Assembly: GCF_002443255.2 (NCBI RefSeq)
Contig: NW_019211456.1
Location: 26,595,341 to 26,659,340 of the forward strand
Length of the DNA: 64,000 nucleotides
Reading direction: 5' to 3'
Source of the DNA: Varroa destructor
Lineage: Eukaryota > Arthropoda > Arachnida > Mesostigmata > Varroidae
Shown here piece by piece: positions 35,743 to 47,462 of this stretch. Under the pieces are notes generated by a model, which did no database searches, had not been told where the DNA came from, and worked only from the letters and a program-made list of their open reading frames with translations. How positions within the stretch are numbered: the first letter of the stretch is position 1; each line of letters starts with the position of its first letter. The position numbers and the translations under genes were made by a program.

Positions 35743-38700
35743 CGGTTATATTGCTGTTCAAGCGTTCGGTAGGAAGTTTAATAATGTTCCGTTTAAACGT
35801 GTGTGAAAAAATATATTTTACGAGATTACGTGGCTATGCGTACATTTCATTACTAATATTTTTCGTTTTTTACATATGGCACTTGCGCTATTAGGCCACT
35901 AGTTTGCGCGAGTGTTTTCAAGTTTAGCAGACACATTACCTTAGACCTAACCAGCTCAAACCAAGTGTTACACATTGTTCAGTGGCCGATAATGGACCAA
36001 ACAGTAAGCTAAATACAAGAGATTCAATTATAATAACAAAGGACAATAGGATTACGACTTTGGAAGTATTCCCTGCTAAGTCTACAGATCTACCCGAAGG
36101 TTTCTATGAAGTAATTGATAACAAGTTTCAGTTCATTGTAAATCAGTTCATTCTGTAATATTTGGTGTTCGTTTCAATCAAAAACAAATATTTTGCCTAT
36201 ATCTCTATAGTAAATAATTGTTTCATTGTTCTAAAGATTGTTTGTCTGCCCTTCATAACATCTGTAGCAGCATTAGCTCTCTACATAGAATTACGCAACA
36301 ATTAAACTTCACAAGTATTTATTCCTGGTTTCGAAACTAGCATCAGTTAGAGATCGCTATATGGTCGTTTTGTTCGGTACGATTTCAGATCCCGTGAAGG
36401 ACAAATACCTACGCATAGGTCGGGCTTTGGAAGTGAAACGTCGATACCTTGTTTGGAGCTTCATACCGTTATTAGTGAGCGAGTTTTGTTGACGGCGGCT
36501 AGAGATAGTGGGTGTGATTCAGTCGTGAGGGGTCCTGTTCCAGTTCTGCAGGACACATGCGGACGAATGTAGTCTATTAAACATTAACATACGGGTTGAC
36601 AAAATCCGTTATTAATATTTTCATGCTTTTCCATACTTTTGGAAAGCACGTACATAGTTCGTGTCTCTACTGGTGCTGAACAACAATCGCCATAACTTCA
36701 TTCGCGATACAGATATATAAATTGCCCGTTAACACTAGGAAATAGAAGGCGAGGACAAAAACGAGCGCCTTTGCTGATGTTTCCAAGCGCACGGAACTCG
36801 ACGGAGACTTGATATACTTTAAACATCTCATGTGGTAGATACAGTTTTGAGGGCAAAAGAGGACCAGTCGTGTTAAAATTAACTGAATTCGCATACTTGA
36901 TAGCGGGTCCGGTGACGCTCCAGTCAATACAAGCTGTCTGTAACTTCTTTAGAGCCAACTTCCAGCAAAAACCTGAATGTTTGTGCCGTTTGCCTTCACC
37001 AATAGCCCACTACTGCCGAATCATTTAGAATGTGCCTGATCAGGTAACCGTAAGTACGTCTAACGATCGTATTCGTATAAGGGAATTGGTGTGAAAAGCG
37101 TAGATCTATTGTTTAGCTCATCTGCAGGATCGCATCATGTATCAATTGGTGTGAGCCATAGAAAAAGGTGCACCCACCTCCCTATCCGGCATCCGAAGCA
37201 TTAAGATGCAATGAGAGAGGATCGCTCAGAACTAATCAATTTTCCTTGCCATATAACTGGCCTAACGTTATAAACACATTATAAGCATTGTTGGTATCAA
37301 GTATAAAGACAGCTCTCAATCAAAGTAGATCGTGCCGTGAAGATATTGATTGATATAAGAAGAACTTGTATCCCAAACGTATTATGATAAAGCTTCAATT
37401 CATATTCAATGATACCTCGATTGATAAACGTTGGGTGCAAAAACTCCTAAACAGATAATACAACTCTGTCAAGATGTTTCACTTATCTAGAGCGGCAGTT
37501 CTAATAATAATAATAATAATAATGCTTTTCAACGAACATACGGTGAAGTATGTCCATTAAGGCGTCCAAGTGATACATTAAACGGTGGCCTTAAAAAAGA
37601 ACTTTAATTACTATGCCTTGTTTACAAAAAGAATGCTCGGATGTACTTCACTCAAAAGTCCTACAAAGTTAAGTACTACAATATTTAATTACACATCAAG
37701 CGATCTGTATCGGTCATAGAAGGTCAGACTCAAAAGCAGCGCTAATCTAATGCAGATTAATGCAGCCGGCAGACGAATTCTTCTTTGAGGTAGCTGATTG
37801 CTATAAACTAATTATCGACTACCCAAAAATAATATGTAGGACTTAATCCATGGCCTTGTTTTTCCTTTGTGCCTTTGCAAAGGCATTTTTCTGGACGCTG
37901 ATGGGACAATGTTCGTTCCTTCGTAATATATTGTTGCATCTAATATGTCATTTTCTTTAGATGTTACGAACTGTTATATATTCTTATCAATGCTAAACGG
38001 TCCTTTGTTGTAGATAAAGGGGTAAAGTGGTGTTACTAAATTGGCTACTAAAAAGGGTAGATCCTTAACTGAAGTCATTAGGGGCACTGCCACACATGTG
38101 GACACGTCCCACTGCTTAATGTGCCGATTGGGAAACTATCAAAACCGGTATATGGTATTCTCGCTATACGAAATTTCAATATTGTAAAATTTTAAGGCAT
38201 AATCGTACTACACAACGGCAAGGCTATAAAGCGTTGTATTCCCTTACAACTCTGTTGGCTGTCTCAACGGCATAAAATAGCGAGCGTATTGTACCGCCGT
38301 ATGTTTTCCTACGCTCAATAATGCCATGACTTCTTCTGGAATTCAATTTTCTAAACTAAGGAAAAAAGCGTAACTGTTCAGATGCAAAACATGGCCTCGT
38401 AGACATTGCCATATAATTGCGTCTCACTCGATCGCGATGATTTTTCTCGACGTCGATATTTTTTCTTAGAACGAAATGTAAAAAAGCTGATTTTTTTTAT
38501 TTCGATTCTCCGTTTTAAAATAACAGAAATGATGTTCGTTTTATACTCTTGATGTTTTTCTGTATCTCTATTCCCTACAGGATGCACGACAGATTTTGTT
38601 CATTCAAATGTGTAAGCCAGATCGGCAGGTTGAAGTTACAGAACTACCTTTTTTTATCCCTTTTAGTTTCAGCACTGATGTTGCAGTATCATCCTTTTGA

Positions 38701-39612
38701 GACAACAATATAGGGATGATGACCTCTTAATTTCGTTCGATTCTGAAATGATTCTTTTCATAAGGCGGAATGTCAAATTCTCTCAAAGATTCGTGCCTCT
38801 TCATTCGTCACATTCAACACTTTTAACATGACAAAAAAATTTTTGTTAATTATTCACGGAATAAAATTGTTTGCCGACCTTCAGTGGCCGTTTATTTTCA
38901 CTATGTGATCTTTGCACTCACATTGTCATCGCGCCTATTACCGACGTAGACTTTCATTGTAGCTTTAGCGTGTAACCTATGGCGTCGTATCGCTTATATC
39001 ATCTACGAAGTTATAAATTACAATTTATAGCGGAAAGTGAGCACTGGGCATCCAGCTATCGCAGTGGCGAAGGCCTTAGCTGTGTCAACGCATTGAAATT
39101 TGGCATTACAAGTTCCTCATAACGTATTTTTTTAGGTTCCTGATTGCTATATTAAAGCTTGGCTGTCGAAACTTCGGCACGATGGGGATTGAAATTAAAA
39201 TACACTAGGTTTGCAGTAACGTCAATCACAAGTGCGCAAAGATAGGTTTCAAATTGGGCCAAAGCAAAATTTTTGATTAGGAGAAACCAAAACTTTTTAC
39301 CGGTTTAAGTGTGAACCCGCGAGAGCAGTTGAGTATGAAATCTGACTTACTAAATTCAAACCTTTTGTAGCATTTTCTGGTATTTGGATGGTAACTTGTT
39401 TACTCCGCTACAGTAGAGTCTAAGGTATGAGGGCCTATAAAGTTTCATGCTGGGACTTTTCTATGAAATTGTCAAGGCTTTGAAAAAGATCATAACCTGT
39501 GAAGGCAATGTCCGACGAGCTTGATAATTGACTATTTTTTTATTTTTATTGACAGTTTTAGTATAAGGTCGAGCACTGTTGTGCAATAGAAGCGGTTTCC
39601 TCTGTTCATTAG
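35743..39612. other. No supported gene
   Basis: AT-rich. The minus strand at 36698-37000 is open for about 100 codons (KHSGFCWKLALKKLQTACID) with no ATG and weak boundaries. The (TAA)7 array lies at 37502. Confidence 0.45.
37502..37522 (+). repeat. (TAA)7 microsatellite
   Basis: Seven TAA units without interruption. Confidence 0.95.
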
Positions 39613-39700
39613 TCCTGCCTGCTTAATGTGATTCCTTCCAACTGTTGACAATACACTTCAGCCATAATCGGTGATATAGGACTCATGAAGTTGTAGCAGA
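39613..39700 (-). mobile_element. Possible Penelope-like element RT motif remnant
   Basis: A short minus-strand frame reads GVICYNFMSPISPIMAEVYC then QQLEGITLS. Penelope-like reverse transcriptases carry a conserved MGSPxSPxxAxxxMxxxE block, and the match SPISPIMAEVY...LE is close. The preceding Met-Gly is now Phe-Met. The frame is closed by stops within about 30 codons on both sides. No GIY-YIG endonuclease or YVDD box was found in the flanks. With only about 25 residues of similarity this stays tentative. Confidence 0.35.
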
Positions 39701-40900
39701 TAACACCTACATTAGATCATTTAAGAGACACGCTAAGCAGCTGCAAGTGTATATTTGCTTTCAGGTGACGTCCTGCCTTGTTTAGCTGCATCCATCAACT
39801 GACGTGACTGCCTGTAATTATCATAAAGGATTCACTTTAGCGACAGGTCGTAATTCGGTGCCACGGAACGGGCCACAGTTGCAACATAAGAGTAAAGAGA
39901 AGCAAGCGTTTCTGTCTTTGATCCTTGTTTAAATTATGGCAGTATCTACTTGCCCGTTTTCTTACGTTATTAATTTGACCGAGCTAAACCGGCATGCTAT
40001 TTGGACAAACACCAAACCTGAGTACTAACGCCCGTCAACTTGTGGAAACAAATGGGTTGACTTACACGATAGGCCTCAATTTTTCGTTATCTGCCTTTGT
40101 AAGGGGTTTTCCAAAACTCATGTTTGTGTTCAAAATTTTTCGACTCAATAGCTCGCGGTGTTTCCAACTTCATAGCAAACTTCATAGTACACGAGGTGTA
40201 TTTGGCGAGCTACCTCCACCGCTGTAATTCTAAAATGAAATTTATATTTAAAAATAGATCGATTTTTAACTTTCATGCCTTAAGGCAACTGTTTCTTAAA
40301 AACCCAAGTTACCATAACGAGGTAAACAAACTCAGATTTCAAAGGCTACATCTACGCCTCGAATACGAAAATGCTGCATTGAATTTATAAAACAGTACGA
40401 TCAATCTTCGTCATGTTTCATACATACGAATCACTAAATCTCTCGACATTATGTACATTTATAGCTTATATCGTCTAGAAGGTAAATAGAAGGTATCCAG
40501 GTATTAAAAACCGTAATATTGCAGTTAGCTAACATAAACACGCATACATTCGAACGGACAAACCAAAGAGCGTCATCCTCGAAGCGGAAAAGCGACGCAG
40601 GTTTCCATCTGTCGACGGTCACAACATCTTTTCACGTTTCCATCTAATATTTCTAGAATGGATACGACCATACCCATATACCTATACACACCGTAAACTT
40701 TAAATTGTAGAATAATAGCCACGAACTGTTATATTACCCTACACCAAAGAGGTGTCCATGAGCAATCTCCGTACATGTACATTAGTTGTTTCTTTCTGGC
40801 TGAGAATATCTTCGTCGCACTCTGTTTGCAATTTGCTTCCACCACCTGCTAAATTTGTTTTTCCCAAAAAGTTGTCACCATACAATTGCAAACCCGCATA

Positions 40901-41524
40901 TTATGCCTGTGGTCTCTTGGTGCGCCTATGAGTACTACGGATGTAGCGTATGTAGGAGGCCAATGAGTCGAAATGTCGACAGGTCCGTACGATAGTCGCA
41001 ACGAATAAGAACATGACAAGGGAAGCGGCTTGGCCCTCTTCACCAGTTCTTTTGCAGTGAAAACGCCTTTGCCCGTCCCAGAAAGGGAAATCAAAGAAAC
41101 ATCTAAGAAAAGGTAAGGAAAAAAGCGTCTGGGTCTCAATCAGCAAATTTCGCTGCCTCCATCCTAAAAGGGAAATGGTCGTTCGTCTATTCGATGCAGC
41201 GCTAAATGACTCTCGTCATTTTGTATGATTTTGCTCTCCGGCTGAAACATATTTGCTAAGGGCTGCTGCCTCGCAGGTGGATTGAATGTTTACCCCAACA
41301 TCAGATGAAATAAATGGCGGCCTGTTTCGTTAAGCGCAAACTGCATTTTAAAGATTCACTTGCTACTGCAGCGTTGTAGGCACGCCTTAAAAAGAAAGAG
41401 TCATAACTAAGCGACTTTTTTCTGCTCACCTGCCGCCCGCTTGACGCTCCAGAGGTAAGGACAGATGACGGTGGAAAAAGAAGAGGTAGTCTGTCGAGTC
41501 ACGTAATGAAACTAGTCTGGTCTG
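40901..41524 (-). CDS. Candidate two-exon gene segment with a 327-nt intron
   Basis: Minus-strand exon 41524-41430 begins after an acceptor-like CTCTGCTGTAGTAG. It reads QTRLVSLRDSTDYLFFFHRH then LSLPLERQAGG, and ends at a consensus donor, GGCAG then GTGAGC. The acceptor TTTTTTCCTTACCTTTTCTTAG (ends at 41103) opens a second exon, 41102-40901. In matching phase it reads CFFDFPFWDGQRRFHCKRTG, EEGQAASLVMFLFVATIVRT, then CRHFDSLASYIRYIRSTHRR and TAA. Both internal splice sites are strong and the phase is consistent (2 + 1 nt). The upstream exon is unclear: a very pyrimidine-rich acceptor (ends near 41611) sits just before it but leaves too little intron. The plus strand is also open across 41530-41865, so the strand is not certain. 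No family is recognised. Confidence 0.3.
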
Positions 41525-41976
41525 CTACTACAGCAGAGTGATGTACCGCTGATTACAATGTCACCGCCCACTCATGCCGGTCGACGCTGGACTATCGCAA
41601 TGCGTGGGCTGAAGTAGGGACAAAGAACAAGAGAAAGGGAGGAAAAAAGACTGCGCAGGGCGTGAGTACTGTTCAGAGCCAGTTCAGCCACGTCGCTACA
41701 TCGTATAAGCTAGACGCGAATGATACAGGGGTTTTGCTGTTCTGGCTGACGGGGATACCAAGCGCTGTTGACGCAACGGTGAATTTATACAACTATTCTT
41801 GCCATTGCGTGTGCAAAGGTTACCATAACAGTCGGAACGTCGTTAGCGCCTTCAGACGTCTATAGCTCACTTCTTTAGTCGCTACCCAGCTTTACGTCAA
41901 AGATATGAAGTGCTCATGAGAGTTCGCAGAAGTAAAAGAGCCAATTTGATGCACGTGGTATGATCGATGCGATGTG

Positions 41977-42232
41977 ATGCGTTGCACGTATGTATCTAGC
42001 ACCGAAAAGTCTACCAGCAGCGTCATCCCTGGCAGCAGCACGACCCAGGATGAGTACACTAGCAGTGGTAGTAAAAGCAGTAGATACAAAAATGCTAGCG
42101 GACGACTACGCACCCCATCTGGGTACTGCACGGATGAAGGCAATGGCTTACCAATATATGATACGTATATACATATACACAGAGAGAGATATGAGGAAAC
42201 TCTGTCAGACCAAGCCTAATGCCGTTAGTTAG
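41977..42232 (+). CDS. Ser/Thr-rich frame over triplet-rich DNA
   Basis: One plus-strand frame starts MRCTYVSSTEKSTSSVIPGS and continues TSSGSKSSRYKNASGRLRTP. The adjacent phase also has an ATG and is open for 80 codons (MYLAPKSLPAASSLAAARPR). The minus strand is open and Leu-rich over the same bases. This fits biased AGC/CAG-type triplets, which suppress stops in several frames, as well as it fits a disordered protein segment. I therefore give it low weight. Confidence 0.18.
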
Positions 42233-44620
42233 AAAACAAACTACTAAGCACGAGTATTCGACTTAAGACACGATCTACGTACTGCCACGCCCATCGTCGC
42301 AACACGTAGGTCGTGTAAAAAGTCCAAATGTACCTACCCCTCCCTTGACATATATACACACAGACAATAGAGGTCGACCTATTTTTTTTTTCTGCACGCT
42401 AGATATAGATGAGTGACGGCAGCCATCCTTGCACAAAACTGTAGAATATATGCTGTGTGGCACAAAAGAAACGGAATGCGTGACAGATGTTGAGGGCATA
42501 TATTATAACCGTTAAACTTGCCCTAGATTCAATGCAGGGATTGTTTGAGTTGTAGCTATGGAGCCCAGCATGAGTGCTTTGTCCACAAAAGTTGTTAATT
42601 TTATTCTACAGTGGTAATTTTCATTTCGGTGTTATACATGTGTTTAATCCGTCATTTCACCATTTGAAACGGTGATATCGCTCCAGGTTGTTGGAAAACC
42701 TTGATCTAGCCTGATGTATATTGATCGACTACGTAGCATAAACGGCTCGTAAAGTATGTGCATATCCCAACTGTCGATCAATTTATATGCACGTGGAAAG
42801 TGTCTCCGATACTTTTATAGGGTACCTCAATATGGCTGGAATAAACAAGCGACCGACCTAGTGTTATATTGCATTACAGTTCACGTAAATATACATAAGC
42901 TTATCGTCATATCTTTGGGCCAGCGAAAAGCATTGCCGATCTCGAGTTAGCCCCTTATGACTCTGGCACTCCTAATTCGATTGGATACGCCTGGGGGAAT
43001 TGGTTGGTCGTTTGACTTCACGACTATCGGATTGGTGCTCCCATAGAATGTATCAGGCTGTACAGGCGATACTTCGCAATTGAGCACCTGTAATCTTTTT
43101 GAGCGTGCTGGTGTCAGAAGGCGGATAGGTCGACGTTGACTGAAGTTAATCGATTAATTATTCTAGACAAGCCAGATAAGACCCGATTAGTTCGTTTTTT
43201 AAAGCGCATGATGGCAGACTAGAAGCAACCACACATACTTACCATAATACCCTGCCTTGTTGAATACCAGCAAGACCGCTTAAGGACTGCCGTGCTTTTC
43301 CCGTACATATGGCCAACGTTGTGTGCTCGGGCCGTCAGCCTACAAAGGTAACACTATGGGAATCTAATTCATCTAGATCGACATTTAGAAGAAAATCTAA
43401 CAATCTTGCGAGTTTACACATTTTAGAACTTTAGAAACAAGAGAATCTGTGTCGTTCGTTCACATGGCCGTCATAAAGGAGTTCCGAGGCGACATAAAAT
43501 AAACATAGGAATGACAATACTAAGATTATATTTAGAGAAAGTATAAACCTTGCTCTGACTCATGCGTCTATACACGGAAAGAACTTAAGGGATAATTTCG
43601 AAAATTTTTTTATTGCCATACCTATCGTATAACAGGTGTTACCGCATAAAATGGAAATGACTCAATTTCAGAGCCCAGAGCTGAATGATACTTAGTTATT
43701 TAAGCTACAAGGTTTTATTAACGCGTTTCCGTATGATCCGGAGGTATCTCGTACATTTATAAAAAAAAGAAGGAACCTGTATGAGATCCCGCCTTTGGAA
43801 GTTGTCCTGTTTTAAAACAATGCCCAAGGTGTTATCTTCTACCAGGGACGCGGACACACAATTTCAAAGGTAGGTGAACAACTATGCTAGGAACAGCTGC
43901 GAAACGGATACGTGTTCATCCTGAACGAACCTGATAGTAAAATGTCCTAAGGAAGCCTGCTTTTAAAAATAGATACTGATCATAGCCATGTCTTCTGTCG
44001 TCTTGACCTTGCTTTAATTCCTTCTCAGCTTTCTTGCCACTGGCATTTCACATGCCATGCATTGTCTGGTATTATTAATTCATGTATTCGAGTGCCAACA
44101 GTATATATACTTTTTGATACTACGTTTACATAACACGAAGGTTACTAACGCCACGCAAAGCAGATTGATTAAAGATATGCGGGATACCGTGTTATATAAT
44201 TCCGGCCTTTGCTTACTCCGTTGCCCACATATTAGGACCCGTTTTCTAGAGTAAGCTACATCGGTCGCGTGGGTTAATTGACCCTGGTTGATCAGCGTTG
44301 AGATAAAAAGTAGGATACTTGATACAAAAGGAGAAAGGCATCGAGGCAAATAATCTGCTGCGATCGTAGAAACACAGGGAAGTCTCACTCAAGTAAACGC
44401 CATTCGCTGTCAAGGGTAACTATCGTTGAAAAACGCTATCAGCTATTTTTAGCACATTCGGAACGCGGTTTGTTAGTGTCTTACGCCGGTTGCTATTTTC
44501 AGCCTCAGTTATCTTTAAAAAAATCCATTAGTTTGTTGGTGCCTTCAGCAATTTCTTTTCTTCCTGTCCTATCAAAACTGATCTCCCAAGGACTCGAAGT
44601 CTTCTAACTAGCGTGATCAG
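42233..44620. other. No supported gene
   Basis: Mixed AT-rich sequence with no repeat, RNA gene or bounded frame that I can support. Confidence 0.5.
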
Positions 44621-44767
44621 TTACATCTTTTTGCCCCACGGCAACGAGAACCCTGCTGGCCACATTAGCTGCTCTAGTATTATTCGATTTGCTGTACTGC
44701 TGCTGCTTTCGCCCTCACTTCCGCCTTCGCCACTACTGTTGCTACGAGCACTATTTTTACCTGCCAT
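44621..44767 (-). CDS. Small ATG ORF (48 residues), Ser/Gly-rich N-terminus
   Basis: GGGGACAGATGGCAG gives a good start context at 44767. The product reads MAGKNSARSNSSGEGGSEGE, SSSSTANRIILEQLMWPAGF, then SLPWGKKM and TAA at 44621. The acidic Ser/Gly stretch followed by an amphipathic segment looks like a real N-terminus. The same frame is open for another 30 codons after the TAA (LITLVRRLRVLGRSVLIGQE), and another phase reads PWEISFDRTGRKEIAEGTNK nearby. An exon end at AAAAAGAT then GTAACT is therefore possible. Here the plus strand is merely Cys/Phe-rich. The ORF is too short to judge alone, and no family is recognised. Confidence 0.32.
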   Translation of the reverse strand: MAGKNSARSNSSGEGGSEGESSSSTANRIILEQLMWPAGFSLPWGKKM

Positions 44768-45482
44768 CTGTCCCCTGTGAGCGTCAACTGTTTACATTTA
44801 CTTCCATTAACCTTCCGCTTTGTTTTCTCCCCATTATACCTAACCAGTTTTTCAGACAATTCTTTTTTTCTTGTAATAAGGAGAAATAGGAACAGGCCTG
44901 ATACGGGCGTCTAATAGGCGCTTACAAAGGATGCCTTCCTCATGTACCTCCATTACAATAGGACTACAACTTTGGCTTAATGAAGACGTCCTTTATCGGA
45001 GAGGACAGACGGAGCATCGGTTATGGAAAGCTTTAGGAATATCTTTTTTTGGCCAAGCACATGCAACCTTCAGAACGAAGCAGTGCACTTGATTATTGCT
45101 TTGTCAGTTGAGTATATTCACTAGCATAGAAGAAAGCTAATAGTAATTAGAAATAAAACACTAGTGCTTATCGTAATTCCAGGTACAATTATAACCTTCA
45201 ATAGAGCTTGCGTATCTCAGTGCTTGCCAATCGATTTCTCTGAACGTTCAAGACTAACGATCGCTTACCCTTGTAAAGAATAAACAAATTTTCAAAAAAA
45301 AAAAAATTATAAGAGAGACTTAGGGGTAGTAAAATTGCCTTCATTGCGGTCTGGCTTATGTTTTTTGCCGTAGTTTGGACAAGCGGATACATTCAGACGG
45401 ATCCGTCCTAGAATAACCAGTATGATCAGAGGAATGAGATGGACTCGAATGCTACACTGAGACGGAATTTTAGCAAAACAGT

Positions 45483-45498
45483 AAAAAAAAAAAAAAAA
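45483..45498 (+). repeat. Poly-A tract, A16
   Basis: Sixteen A in a row; a shorter run of about 13 lies at 45294-45306. Neither is preceded by a recognisable retroelement 3' end, so I do not call a retroposon tail. Confidence 0.9.
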
Positions 45499-46303
45499 GT
45501 CCCCTAACGCAGCTCAAAGAACAAAGTTACTTTAGTGAACCTGGTGAAAGGTAAATTAAAGCAAAACCCAAAATCATGACATTCGACCTTTTATGGACAA
45601 AGCCACAAACATAGAAATTGCTTCCGATTATGTATTACCACGGGAATTCAACTGCATTGTTTGGCTTTACAGTAAGAAGTAGGCAGAGATTAGAAGCAAT
45701 ATCGGTTCAGCTCTTGTGTAAATTCAGATTAAGTAAACGTTTCAGAGCGATAATGAATGTAATTAAGCAGAATAAATGTTTCAGATAAAATTATTATAAT
45801 CATTCTAAATAGAGAATAAAGAGAGAGACAATAAGTATTGACGCTTTTTCTAGCTAGATGGTTATAAGGTCGAATAATTCAGGTCATATGAATGGCATCG
45901 GGCCGTGAAGGGCGATACTTAGCGGTACTAAAATTGATACATTATTGGAACGTCTTTAGTCAGACTCAAGGTAAAGAGCTTCGAAGATGAAGTACACTTC
46001 TGCAAAAAAATGCTTACATCTTTAATACAATAAATGCATTTATCCTGATAAGTTCGTAAAAATGAGCACGGGTTATGTTCAAGGTGGGTTATTGGGGAAA
46101 ACGGCCTAACGACGATTCTCTCGACTCTGTTTTGAAACAAAGTTCCGCGTGAAACCTGCTCCTCATAGTAGCCGACAAAAAAATTCACCAAAAGCTCGTA
46201 AAGTTGTCGCGACAGTTTACGTATGAGTAGCCATTACACCGACAGGGAGCTGATCACCCACCACTAAACAGTTTTAAGTTATCTGAAGGAAAACGTTGAA
46301 TGT

Positions 46304-46620
46304 TTGTGTACCACAAAAATTGATGCAACATATTATCATCTGCGAAGCTTTTCCGAAGGGCAACGAAGTGAAATTATTCCGATTACACATCGTAAAATGT
46401 CGATCACAAACTACGTAGTTAAGAAAAAAAAAAAAATGTGCTCCACAATCCATGGCGAAGTCCGGACTGACGCCGAAGAAGGCGGCACTTTACGCTTAGT
46501 GGAGTTGGTAAGGAATCGTACATTATGAAAGGCTGCCATCTAGCAAAACAGTTGATTCCGACCTTTACAATGAACAACAATGAAGACTGCAAAAATCGAC
46601 TAGAACTAGTGGAGAGGTAG
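46304..46620 (+). mobile_element. LINE fragment, family B, copy 2
   Basis: The plus-strand frame reads LRSFSEGQRSEIIPITHRKM, VVKKKKKMCSTIHGEVRTDA, then EEGGTLRLVELV, a stop-interrupted stretch, and KGCHLAKQLIPTF. This is the same RT thumb segment as the minus-strand fragment at 23.2-23.5 kb (CGEAR...KEVNTMYLVGS...RCRLAKRSI). The DNA also aligns: GTGGCGAGGCTCGGA there against ATGGCGAAGTCCGGA here, and CGTCTAGCAAAACGGTCGAT against CATCTAGCAAAACAGTTGAT. The A-run at 46424-46436 falls in the Lys codons. The usual tyrosine-leucine-glycine of this block is lost, and a stop follows near 46528. The fragment is short and non-functional, and no ends or target-site duplication could be placed. Confidence 0.6.
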
Positions 46621-47462
46621 GGCGGACAATGCCAAGCTACATACATCGTTAGTCAAGGGTAGTTAGCATCAATAAGGCGCTTGAGTACCCGTTCTCATTT
46701 TTAAAGTATCTGTTCTTTCCGAGCGGTAGAGCCTATTTAAAAGTCTCTATACTGATATAGTACTAATGATACGCTGGGACGAAACGAGACCATTTTCTAA
46801 ATGCACTGTTGGACTGAGACGACGCCTTTCTAGACCTATAAATAGATACTTCGACATTTATTTGAAACAGATTTGCGGATAATGATGTGACAGTACGCAT
46901 CTTATAACTGGTACATGCAACATTCGTAAACTGGTTGACCTATACGGTTTGAACCTTGTACCATGTTCTTAAATGCATATTGACAGGAGCTGAGTGACCT
47001 GCAATGTCTTCGTGACGACCACCTGTCCAACAGCGCCCACCCGATGGCAGTCCCGTTGCTTCCCGTTACTAATCGAATGTATACAAAAGTGATCTCGCTT
47101 CGAATCTACACGTAGACATAGTTTATTCGTAAAATAATAATTTAAACAATAAGAAAAGCGATGACTATTTTAATCTCTTCTTCGGTTCTGTTTCTCTAGA
47201 TTTATCGTATTGTACCCTCTAACCTAGCAGGTCCTCCAAGAAATTCGGGAAGTTCAAGAGAGACAGCGGCACCAAGGAACACTTATAGTGGTCTAGATTT
47301 AGGTACACCCCCGTCCCTGTCGCCGTAACGTCTTAGTGGGTAATGCATCTGCGTGCTAATCGTAGAGACATGGTGTGCTCAAAGTTTGAACCCGGACATA
47401 GACACACTTCGTTTTGTGCCGTCTGATGGAATGCCTAACAACAATACAGGCGGTAAAACTCG

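Noticed and set aside
7201..45500. Several A and T runs considered as retroposon tails
   Set aside because: None follows a recognisable element 3' end or has visible target-site duplications.
46330..46350. FADD on the minus strand, like an RT catalytic box
   Set aside because: The flanks do not read as RT in that phase, and the plus strand here already matches a LINE thumb segment.
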